Assembly (NCBI GenBank): GCA_021785095.1
Contig: JAJYGM010000440.1
Span: 1-7,874, forward strand
DNA length: 7,874 nt
Source: Actinomycetes bacterium
GTDB lineage: Bacteria; Actinomycetota; Acidimicrobiia; Acidimicrobiales; Bog-793
Direction: 5' to 3'
Below the pieces are notes generated by a model. That model was not told the origin of the DNA. It did not search any database and saw nothing but the letters and a program-made list of their open reading frames with translations. Shown one piece after another: positions 1 to 7,874 of this stretch (the first letter of the stretch is position 1; every line of letters begins with the position of its first letter). A program made the position numbers and the translations under genes.

Positions 1-1980
<1,980 letters not shown>

Positions 1981-1989
1981 GGTCTTTCA

Positions 1990-1995
1990 ATGGTA
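1990..1995 (-). promoter_or_regulatory. Candidate -10 box of secA (near-leaderless transcript)
   Basis: The minus strand reads TACCAT, matching the actinobacterial TANNNT -10 pattern, exactly 9 nt before the secA ATG. If its last T is -7, transcription would begin at the A at about 1983, leaving a 3-nt leader. This would explain the lack of a ribosome binding site. No recognisable -35 hexamer lies 16-18 nt further upstream. The same box-to-ATG spacing occurs in front of rmlB. A six-base degenerate match alone is weak; the shared geometry is the main support. Confidence 0.42.
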
Positions 1996-2064
1996 CCGGC
2001 CCGAGCACGCCGCCGGCCGGGCACCGTTGCCGGGCGATCCGACGCGGGCCGAGAGGGCACCACA

Positions 2065-2327
2065 GGGCTGCGTGCGGCTGACCTGGTCTTTGGCCCCACA
2101 CTCGCCTGCTGCAGGGGTGGCGGCCCGGCGCCGGCGACCGTCTGAGTCCGGCGGCGTCGTCTACGGCACGCATCCCCCCGTCGCCGCCCTCCCCCGCGGA
2201 TCGGGAGAACCGGGCGGGCAGGGCTTACTCCTAAGCCGCACCATGCTCGGCAACCACGAGTTGCCTTACGTGGGTCGTTTCGCCTGCGGCTGGCATCGAC
2301 TTGCAACCACAGACCCGCACGCAGCCC
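2065..2327. repeat. 13-nt perfect inverted repeat with distant arms
   Basis: GGGCTGCGTGCGG reads on the plus strand at 2065-2077 and on the minus strand at 2327-2315. The arms are thus perfect reverse complements about 237 nt apart. The distal arm lies within the 11-bp tandem repeat array, and a 12-nt version also matches the neighbouring copy at 2326-2337. Long-range pairing in RNA, or a recombination or duplication scar, are both possible. The features between the arms are short hairpins only. Confidence 0.5.
2150..2188 (-). other. Stem-loop candidate in the secA upstream region
   Basis: On the minus strand GGCGGCG (2188-2182) can pair perfectly with CGCCGCC (2156-2150) around a 25-nt loop. 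That loop has an inner ACGG/CCGT pairing. The 5' arm can alternatively pair with CCGCC at 2217-2213, extended by CTCCC (2207-2203) with GGGAG (2193-2189), so the two folds exclude each other. No T-tract follows, and chance pairings are common in sequence this GC-rich. It could be a terminator-like structure for the operon or have no function. Confidence 0.25.
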
Positions 2328-2359
2328 GCACGCAGCCTACGCGCCACCTACGCGCCACC
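2316..2359 (-). repeat. Four contiguous 11-bp tandem repeats (two types) across the glycosyltransferase stop codon
   Basis: On the minus strand the sequence is GGTGGCGCGTA twice (2359-2349, 2348-2338) followed directly by GGCTGCGTGCG twice (2337-2327, 2326-2316). Each pair is identical. The two types agree at 6 of 11 positions and most differences are transitions, so all four may be diverged copies of one unit. The first junction carries the TAG stop of the glycosyltransferase at 2350-2348, and the duplication puts a second TAG 11 nt later in another frame. The period is close to one helical turn. Confidence 0.8.
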
Positions 2360-3243
2360 ATTGCCGGGTCCGCCGGTCTCCCCCCGGCGGCGGAGCGCCT
2401 CCTCTGCGAGGGCCATCCCGAGCCGCACCCCCAGCACGGCGGCGGCTGCGGGGAGCGCCAGCCGCTCGACGCCCCGGGCGCGGCGCGCCTCGAAGCGCAG
2501 TGCCGAGCGGTGGTGCGCGACGAGCATCCGGTAGGGGTGCCGGCGGCGCGAGACGCCGTGGACGTGGGTGACCGCCGCGTGGGGCTCGACGCCCACGCCC
2601 CAGCCGGCCTGGTGCGCGCGCCAGCACAGATCGATGTCCTCGGCGAACATGAAGTAGGCCTCGTCGAAGCCGCCCAGCTCCTCGAGCGCGGTCCGGCGCG
2701 CGCAGAAGCAGGCACCCGACACCCAGTCCACCCTGCGCACCTCCTCTCCGACCCGGTCGCGGTAGCGCCGGGTGAACCGGTTGTCCGGCCGGAAGAGGGC
2801 GAGCAGCGCGTGGCCGGCGGCATCGGTCATCGAGGGGAACCTCCTCACCGAGGGGTACTCCTCGCCGGCCGGGTCGACGATGCGCGGACCCACGATCGCC
2901 CAGTCGGCGTGCGCGTCGAGGGCGGCGGTGAGCCGCTCGACCGCGCCCGGGTGGACGCGCAGGTCCGGGTTGCACACGAGCACGTACTCCGAGTCGCCGC
3001 TCGCAGCGATCCCCCGGTTCGCACCTGCGCCGTACCCGAGGTTCCGTCCGGTGACGACCAGCGGGACGGTCAACCCGTCGAGCGCGCGCCGCGCCGCGGA
3101 GGCCTCGCCGTTCTCCACTACGACCACGTCCCGCACGCCGTCGTCGAGGAGCGAGCGCACGCACGCGCCCAGCAGCTCTCCCGCGTCGTAGTCGACGACG
3201 ACTGCTGCGACGCGCGACGCCGCGCGGCCTGCGACCGACGCGC

Positions 3244-3247
<4 letters not shown>
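2348..3247 (-). CDS. Family 2 glycosyltransferase, WbbL/rhamnosyltransferase-like
   Basis: Predicted 299-residue GT-A fold glycosyltransferase. Seen: an N-terminal nucleotide-binding strand AAVVVDYDAGELL (14-26), VVVVENG (41-47), the NLGYGAGANRGI segment (69-80), NPD at 93-95 in place of the DxD metal motif (usual in WbbL-like enzymes), WVSGACFCARR (175-185) and GGFDEAYFMFAEDIDLCWR (192-210) with the likely catalytic-base E203-D204. Residues 264-285 are hydrophobic and could attach to the membrane. The start is GTG 3245-3247, overlapping the uxs TGA by 4 nt (GTGA). An upstream extension would read into uxs in another frame. Relatives transfer rhamnose or other deoxysugars to lipid-linked acceptors on the cytoplasmic face. 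Downstream of rmlB/rmlD and ugd/uxs, donors dTDP-rhamnose or UDP-xylose are plausible, but sequence alone does not decide donor or acceptor. Confidence 0.9.
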
Positions 3248-4185
<938 letters not shown>

Positions 4186-4213
4186 CAGCCGGCGCCGGCC
4201 GGCGAGCACGCGG

Positions 4214-5500
4214 TCACGGGCGTCCCACGCCTGCGTAGGTGAAGCCGTTGCGGCGCAGCGCAGCCGGGTCGAGCAGGTTCCGGGCGTCGACGAGCGCGGC
4301 CGATGCCATGACGTCGTGCACCTTCACGAAGTCGAGGCCGCGGAACTCTTCCCACTCGGTGAGGAGCGCAACCGCGCTCGCCCCCCGGCAGGCGTCGTAG
4401 GCGTCCGCGCACAGGACCGTCCCGGAGAGGTCCTGCGGCGAGGGGCCGGGCGGCACCGTCGGATCGTACGCGCGGACCGTCGCGCCGAGCTCCACGAGCC
4501 GCCGGGCGATCGCGACCGCCGGCGAGCTGCGACGGTCGTCGGTTCCCGCCTTGAAGGTGAGCCCCCAGACGCCCACGGTCCGGCCGGCGAGCTCGCCCCC
4601 TGCCAGTTCCTCCACCTTCCGTACCACGCGCGCGTGCGCCTCGTGGTTGGCGGCGATGGCTGCACGCAGGAGCGCGAAGTCGTACCCGGCGTCCTCGGCG
4701 ATCCGCACCAGCGCGGCCGTGTCCTTCGGGAAGCACGATCCTCCCCATCCAGGACCGGGCCGCAGGAAGTCGAACCCGATGCGGCGGTCGTAGCCGAGGC
4801 CCAGGACGACGTCGCGGACGTCCGCGCCGATGGGCTCGCACAGCGCGGCGAGCGCGTTCACGAAGCTGAGCTTCATCGCCAAGAACGCGTTGGACGCGTA
4901 CTTGATCGTCTCGGCCGTCACGGTGTCGGTCACGATGAGGGGCGCACCCGTCTCCGAGAAGAGCTCCCCCACCCTTCTCGCCGCCCGCCGGTCGTCGGCG
5001 CCGACCACGACGCGGTCCGGGTGGAGGCTGTCGCCCACGGCGGTGCCCTCTCGCAGGAATTCGGGGTTCGACACGACCGTCGCGCCCGTGATCCGCTCGA
5101 GCTCCGCCGCGGTGCCCACCGGTACCGTCGACTTGTTGACCACGATCGCACCGGGTTCGAGCGCGCCGGCGATCTCCGCCGCCACCTCCTCCACGAACGA
5201 CAGGTCGGCGGCGCCGTCGCCGCGCTCGGGAGTCCCGACGCACACGAAGACGAACTCGGCGCCGCGCACGGCCTCTGCCGCACGTCGCACGAAGCGGAGC
5301 TTCCCGCTCGCGACGACCTGCGCGAGCAGCCCGTCGAGACCGTCCTCGAGGAAGGGCACCCTGCCCGACGCGAGCGCGGCGAGCCGGGCCTCGTCCCGCT
5401 CGGCGCACACCACGGCGTGGCCGAACGTCGCGAGCGCTGCGGCGGTCGGGAGCCCGACGTAGCCGGCCCCGACGACGGCGACCCGGGCGCCCGGGGTCAC
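4214..5500 (-). CDS. ugd: UDP-glucose 6-dehydrogenase
   Basis: Oxidises UDP-glucose to UDP-glucuronate with two NAD+, in the cytoplasm. The 428-residue product shows all three family parts: the N-terminal NAD domain AVVGAGYVGLP (8-18) with FVCVGTPERGDGAADL (85-100), VNKSTVPVGT (121-130) and NPEFLREG (145-152, Glu147 and Glu151); the central helix with YASNAFLAMKLSFVN (201-215, Lys210); and the C-terminal UDP-binding part with GPGWGGSCFPKD (249-260, catalytic Cys256) and GLTFKAGTDDRRSSP (313-327). All key residues are present and the length is typical. The start is GTG 5498-5500, overlapping the rmlD TGA by 4 nt (GTGA) and matching the usual N-terminus. The frame is open further upstream, but only as an Arg/Pro-rich shadow of rmlD. 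The next gene uses its product, suggesting an intact UDP-glucose to UDP-xylose route. Confidence 0.96.
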   Translation of the reverse strand: MTPGARVAVVGAGYVGLPTAAALATFGHAVVCAERDEARLAALASGRVPFLEDGLDGLLAQVVASGKLRFVRRAAEAVRGAEFVFVCVGTPERGDGAADLSFVEEVAAEIAGALEPGAIVVNKSTVPVGTAAELERITGATVVSNPEFLREGTAVGDSLHPDRVVVGADDRRAARRVGELFSETGAPLIVTDTVTAETIKYASNAFLAMKLSFVNALAALCEPIGADVRDVVLGLGYDRRIGFDFLRPGPGWGGSCFPKDTAALVRIAEDAGYDFALLRAAIAANHEAHARVVRKVEELAGGELAGRTVGVWGLTFKAGTDDRRSSPAVAIARRLVELGATVRAYDPTVPPGPSPQDLSGTVLCADAYDACRGASAVALLTEWEEFRGLDFVKVHDVMASAALVDARNLLDPAALRRNGFTYAGVGRP

Positions 5501-6393
5501 GTGCAGACCTCGACGAGCCGCGCCAGGCCGTCGCGCCAATCGGGAAGGAGCGGCATGCCGCCCAGCCTCAGGGCTGCGTTGTCGAGCACCGAGTTGGCAG
5601 GGCGCGGCGCGGCGCGGGGCGGGTCGAGATCGGCGGTCGAGATCGGCTCGACCCGTCCGGCATCGTGCCCGGCCGCCTCGAGGACGGCCCGGACGAAGCC
5701 GAACCACGTGGTCTCCCCGGCGTTCGTGACGTGGTAGGTCCCGGGCCGGCGATCCAGCCCGAGCGTCACGATCGCCGCCGCCAGGTCCGCGGTGAACGTC
5801 GGGGAGCCGTGCTGGTCGTCGACGAACCGAAGCGGGCCGTCACGGTCGGCCAGCGCCAGCGCGGTCTTCACCATGTTCGCGCCCGTCGCCCCGCAGACCC
5901 ACGACGTGCGCACGACGGTCGCGTCCGGCGGGCACTCGAGCTCCCCGCCGAGCTTGCTCCGGCCGTACACCGAGAGCGGGCACGGCGGGTCCCACTCGAC
6001 GTACGGACGGGCCGACGTCCCGTCGAAGACGTAGTCCGTCGACACGTACACGAGGTGGGCGCCGACCATCCCCGCAGCCTCGGCGACGTGGCGGGTGCCC
6101 AGCGCGTTCACGCGAAAGGCCCGATCGGGATCGCCCTCGCACGCGTCGACCGCCGTCCACGCCCCGGCGTGCACCACGACGTCGGGCCGGAGCCCGGCGA
6201 CCGCCTCGAGCACCGCCGCGCGGTCCTCGACCGGGAGGGACGCGCGGTCCGCCCCCGTGACGTCGACTCCCGCGCCGCCCCCCTCGGGTCCGAGCAGCGA
6301 ACGGCGGCGGCCGGCGGGGGGCACCTCCCCAGCGAGCGCGATCACCAGGTCGTGGCCGAGCTGGCCTCCCGCCCCGGTGACGAGGACCCGCAC
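5497..6393 (-). CDS. rfbD: dTDP-4-dehydrorhamnose reductase
   Basis: Last step of dTDP-L-rhamnose synthesis: NAD(P)H-dependent reduction of dTDP-4-dehydro-L-rhamnose. The 298-residue product shows the Rossmann motif GAGGQLG (7-13), VVVHAGAWTAVDACE (72-86), YVSTDYVFDG (116-125), YGRSKLGGE (143-151) with Tyr143 and Lys147 of the YxxxK pair, VRTSWVCG (161-168), and the C-terminal signature PRPANSVLDN (263-272). GTG 6391-6393 begins 2 nt after the rmlB stop and gives the usual N-terminus; no Shine-Dalgarno is evident, so re-initiation or coupling with rmlB is likely. The stretch between the first strand and ADR at 48-50 is somewhat long and Gly/Arg-rich. The epimerase RmlC that makes its substrate is not in the window. 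The gene overlaps ugd by 4 nt at its end. Confidence 0.94.
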   Translation of the reverse strand: MRVLVTGAGGQLGHDLVIALAGEVPPAGRRRSLLGPEGGGAGVDVTGADRASLPVEDRAAVLEAVAGLRPDVVVHAGAWTAVDACEGDPDRAFRVNALGTRHVAEAAGMVGAHLVYVSTDYVFDGTSARPYVEWDPPCPLSVYGRSKLGGELECPPDATVVRTSWVCGATGANMVKTALALADRDGPLRFVDDQHGSPTFTADLAAAIVTLGLDRRPGTYHVTNAGETTWFGFVRAVLEAAGHDAGRVEPISTADLDPPRAAPRPANSVLDNAALRLGGMPLLPDWRDGLARLVEVCT

Positions 6394-6395
6394 GT

Positions 6396-7391
6396 TCAGC
6401 CCGTCCAGGCGGTCTCGACGACCGGGGCCCTCCCGCGCAGCGGCTCCCACCAGGCCCGGTTCGCGGCGTACCACGCCACGGTCTCTTCGATCCCACGGTC
6501 GAAGCCGACGAGGGGCCGCCAGCCGAGCTCACGCCGGATCTTCGCCGTGTCGAGCAGGTACCTCCGATCGTGGCCGGGCCGGTCGGGCACGATCTCCTTC
6601 AAGGACGCGGGCTTCCCGAGGCACGTGAGGACCGCGTCGGCGATCTGCTCGATGTTCGCCTCGAAGCCGCTGCCCACGTGGTAGGTCTCGCCCTCCCTTC
6701 CGCGCCGGAGGACCGCGTCGATCGCCCGGCAGTGGTCGAGCACGTGCAGCCACTCCCTGCGGTTCTGGGTCGAGGCGTACATCGGGAGCCGCTGGTCACA
6801 GAGCGCGAGCGTGGTTAACAGGGGGATCACCTTCTCGGGGAACTGGTACGGACCGTAGTTGTTCGAGCAGTTCGTGATCGTGACCGGGAGCCCGAAGGTC
6901 TCGGCGTACGCGCGCACGGCATGGTCCGCCCCGGCCTTCGACGCGTTGTAGGGCGTACGGGGCCGGTAGGGGCTGTCCTCGGTGAACGACTCGTCCGAGT
7001 CGAGGTCGAGGTCGCCGTAGACCTCGCACGTCGAGATGTGGTGGAACCTCGAGACGCCGTGGCGCCGGGCCGCCTCGAGCATGGTCTGGGTCCCCACGAC
7101 GTTCGTGCGGAAGAAGCGCGCAGGGTCGAGGACGGCGAGCGAGTTGTGGGACTCCGCCGCGAAGTGGACGACCGTGTCGATCTGCTCTCGCTCGAGCGTC
7201 GCGGTGGCGAGCTCGAGGTCGCAGACGTCGCCCTGGACGAACCCGACGTCCAGGCCCTCGACGTTGGACCGTGTCCCGGCATAGGTGAGCGAGTCGTAGA
7301 CGACGACCCGGTCTCCGGGGTGCTCCTTCACCCAGTAGCGGACGAAATTCGACCCGATGAACCCGGCAGCGCCGGTTGCGAGCACGCGCAT
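6396..7391 (-). CDS. rfbB: dTDP-glucose 4,6-dehydratase, with Cys in place of the catalytic Asp
   Basis: Second step of dTDP-rhamnose synthesis: dTDP-glucose to dTDP-4-dehydro-6-deoxyglucose with bound NAD. The 331-residue product, normal in length, shows GAAGFIGSNF (7-16), HFAAESHNS (76-84), ISTCEVYGD (119-127), PYNASKAGAD (147-156) with Tyr148 and Lys152, NCSNNYGPYQFPEK and NRREWLHVLDH. These patterns are specific to RmlB-type enzymes rather than epimerases. Two deviations stand out: the usual STDEVYG is STCEVYG (Cys122, codon TGC at 7026-7028), and the usual SHVDRS is SHNSLAV. Glu123, Tyr148 and Lys152 are kept. An in-frame TAG at 7404-7406 lies five codons upstream of ATG 7389-7391, so the start cannot move back. 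It is the first gene of the operon, with a promoter-like sequence just upstream. Another 4,6-dehydratase specificity is possible because of the altered active site. Confidence 0.93.
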   Translation of the reverse strand: MRVLATGAAGFIGSNFVRYWVKEHPGDRVVVYDSLTYAGTRSNVEGLDVGFVQGDVCDLELATATLEREQIDTVVHFAAESHNSLAVLDPARFFRTNVVGTQTMLEAARRHGVSRFHHISTCEVYGDLDLDSDESFTEDSPYRPRTPYNASKAGADHAVRAYAETFGLPVTITNCSNNYGPYQFPEKVIPLLTTLALCDQRLPMYASTQNRREWLHVLDHCRAIDAVLRRGREGETYHVGSGFEANIEQIADAVLTCLGKPASLKEIVPDRPGHDRRYLLDTAKIRRELGWRPLVGFDRGIEETVAWYAANRAWWEPLRGRAPVVETAWTG

Positions 7392-7400
7392 GGCGGGCGC

Positions 7401-7428
7401 AGCCTACCTGCCCCCATCGCTGGTTCAA
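7401..7428 (-). promoter_or_regulatory. Probable promoter of the rmlB-rmlD-ugd-uxs-glycosyltransferase operon
   Basis: On the minus strand TTGAAC (7428-7423, four of six matches to TTGACA) is followed after 16 nt by TAGGCT (7406-7401, fits TANNNT). The last T of the -10 is 9 nt before the rmlB ATG, so transcription would begin 2-3 nt before the start codon, giving a near-leaderless mRNA. The lack of a well-placed ribosome site upstream of ATG agrees with this. The stop codon that blocks an upstream start is formed by TAG of the -10 box itself. GTAGGCTGCG at this site also occurs at 2331-2340, probably by chance. Confidence 0.5.
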
Positions 7429-7598
7429 GTCTGCGCAGCCCCACCGCGACGTCCCGTCTCGGAGTCGGTGCTCCGGGGTTCCACGGATGGAAGTCCACTG
7501 CGTCTCGAACGAGCGACTCTTGTCGAACGGCCGGCGCACGCCCGGTCGGTGCCGGCCTTCGGGCAGCACGTCGCGGCCTACGGCGAGGAGCACCCGCT

Positions 7599-7657
7599 GT
7601 CGCCTCACGTCGAGACCTCCGGGGAGGCGGAGTCGTTGCCTCACCGAGAACCTCCGG
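7599..7657 (-). repeat. Imperfect direct repeat upstream of the sugar operon
   Basis: On the minus strand two copies of a roughly 23-nt unit share CCGGAGGT, then CTCG, then GTGAGGC followed by AAC or GAC. Copy 1 is 7657-7635 and copy 2 is 7622-7599. The copies differ by a 1-nt deletion, a 2-nt insertion and one substitution, with a period of about 35 nt. They lie roughly 170-230 nt before the predicted promoter. They could be operator half-sites for a regulator or a decayed duplication. Confidence 0.45.
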
Positions 7658-7723
7658 ATGCCGGGAGACGTTGGAGGCTCGGTCGACCCGGCGCCCTACC
7701 GGCGCGGCCGCTCCCCGCTGGCG

Positions 7724-7874
7724 TCACGCCGTGGGCGACTCCCTCGTGCCCGCCGTCGGGCGCCGCCGGTGCGCAGCGTCCCAGTTCCGCTCCAGGTTGG
7801 CGATGAGACCCGGGCTGTAGAGGCAACGGGCCTGCTCGCGTGCGTACATGCCCATGTAGAGCCGGAACCGGTCG
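7724..7874 (-). CDS. Unidentified protein, C-terminal 49 residues only
   Basis: A minus-strand frame enters from beyond the window (first whole codon 7873-7871) and ends at TGA 7726-7724. Nearly every codon ends in G or C and the composition is that of a normal soluble protein, unlike the Arg/Pro-rich shadow frames, so I take it as real. The visible part is an amphipathic, aromatic-rich stretch with MGMYAREQARCLYSPGLIAN and LERNW, followed by a short charged tail rich in Arg, Thr and Pro. I do not recognise the family. Position upstream of sugar-nucleotide genes makes a glycan-related role conceivable, but nothing in the fragment shows this. It is separated from rmlB by 332 bp with its own promoter candidate, so cotranscription is uncertain. 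Confidence 0.65.
   Translation of the reverse strand, partial: DRFRLYMGMYAREQARCLYSPGLIANLERNWDAAHRRRPTAGTRESPTA

Larger units (their letters stand above)
1981..2347. other. 367-bp intergenic region between the glycosyltransferase gene and secA
   Basis: I find no convincing gene here. The minus-strand frame at about 1902-2306 is Arg-rich, low-complexity and overlaps secA out of frame. A 28-codon frame (2161-2244, minus) has no ribosome site. Inverted repeats on the minus strand are: GGCTTA/TAAGCC around a CTCC (plus) or GGAG (minus) loop at 2222-2237; GGCAAC/GTTGCC with a 5-nt loop at 2249-2265; GGCGGCG/CGCCGCC at 2150-2188; and CCGGCC/GGCCGG at 1996-2020. None is followed by a T-run, so an intrinsic terminator is not evident. 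The region probably holds the end of the sugar operon transcript and the secA promoter. Confidence 0.6.
7392..7723. other. 332-bp intergenic region upstream of the sugar operon
   Basis: No convincing gene on either strand; the open frames through here are Arg/Pro/Gly-rich and continue as shadows into rmlB. It holds the predicted promoter at 7401-7428, an imperfect direct repeat at 7599-7657, and two TCGAACG words on the plus strand (7505-7511, 7523-7529) spaced 18 nt apart. Just after the upstream gene, a small GC stem (GCGCC 7705-7701 with GGCGC 7695-7691, loop GGTAG) is the only terminator-like element, and it has no T-run. A T-arm-like string at about 7421-7435 does not belong to a foldable tRNA. 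Confidence 0.6.

Noticed and set aside
2161..2244. 28-codon minus-strand frame that could be a leader peptide for secA
   Set aside because: No ribosome binding site, composition dominated by Pro, Gly and Arg, no signal or arrest-like sequence, and it ends far from the secA start.
2249..2265. Intrinsic terminator of the sugar operon
   Set aside because: The 6-bp stem has a tight loop, but the minus strand continues with GAGCATGG and no T-run, so there is no terminator signature.
7372..7447. Possible tRNA on the plus strand, suggested by TGGTTCAAGTC and CAGCCCCACC near 7421-7444
   Set aside because: The T-stem pairs poorly beyond the first base pairs, there is no matching acceptor 5' arm or anticodon arm, and a full-length tRNA would overlap the rmlB start.
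7505..7529. LexA/SOS box
   Set aside because: Both half-sites face the same way and are 18 nt apart, whereas the operator needs an inverted pair with a 4-nt spacer.
6796..7644. Minus-strand 282-codon frame covering the gap upstream of rmlB
   Set aside because: Most of it is an out-of-frame Arg-rich shadow of rmlB; the unique upstream part has no motif or plausible start signal.

Overview
The window comes from a very GC-rich genome with strong G/C preference at third codon positions, frequent GTG starts and no good Shine-Dalgarno sites. Together with the SecA and sugar-enzyme variants, this suggests a high-GC actinobacterium. By feel it may be an acidimicrobial or similarly deep lineage, but that placement is inference. 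Every supported gene lies on the minus strand. The long plus-strand open frames are antisense shadows of these genes.

Layout in the direction of transcription (high to low coordinates): (1) 7874-7724, the last 49 codons of an unidentified protein. (2) 7723-7392, a 332-bp gap with a probable promoter and an imperfect direct repeat. (3) 7391-2348, a tight five-gene nucleotide-sugar and glycosyltransferase operon: rmlB/rfbB (dTDP-glucose 4,6-dehydratase), rmlD/rfbD (dTDP-4-dehydrorhamnose reductase), ugd (UDP-glucose 6-dehydrogenase), uxs (UDP-glucuronate decarboxylase) and a WbbL-like family 2 glycosyltransferase. Junctions are 2-28 nt gaps or 4-nt GTGA overlaps, so the genes are probably translationally coupled. 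(4) 2347-1981, a 367-bp gap with 11-bp tandem repeats and several inverted repeats. (5) 1980-1, the first 660 codons of secA, which runs out of the window.

How the genes work together: Ugd oxidises UDP-glucose to UDP-glucuronate and Uxs decarboxylates it to UDP-xylose. RmlB and RmlD supply steps 2 and 4 of dTDP-L-rhamnose synthesis. RmlA and RmlC are not here and must be encoded elsewhere if the pathway is complete. The glycosyltransferase probably uses one of these donors in a cell-surface glycan. SecA is the housekeeping ATPase of protein export and appears to be a separate transcription unit.

I see no CRISPR array, mobile element, RNA gene, defence system or other clearly new system. The best leads are small: identically spaced TANNNT boxes 9 nt upstream of both ATG-started transcription units (likely near-leaderless mRNAs), a Cys in place of the catalytic Asp of RmlB, and an 11-bp repeat array that duplicates the stop codon of the glycosyltransferase gene.
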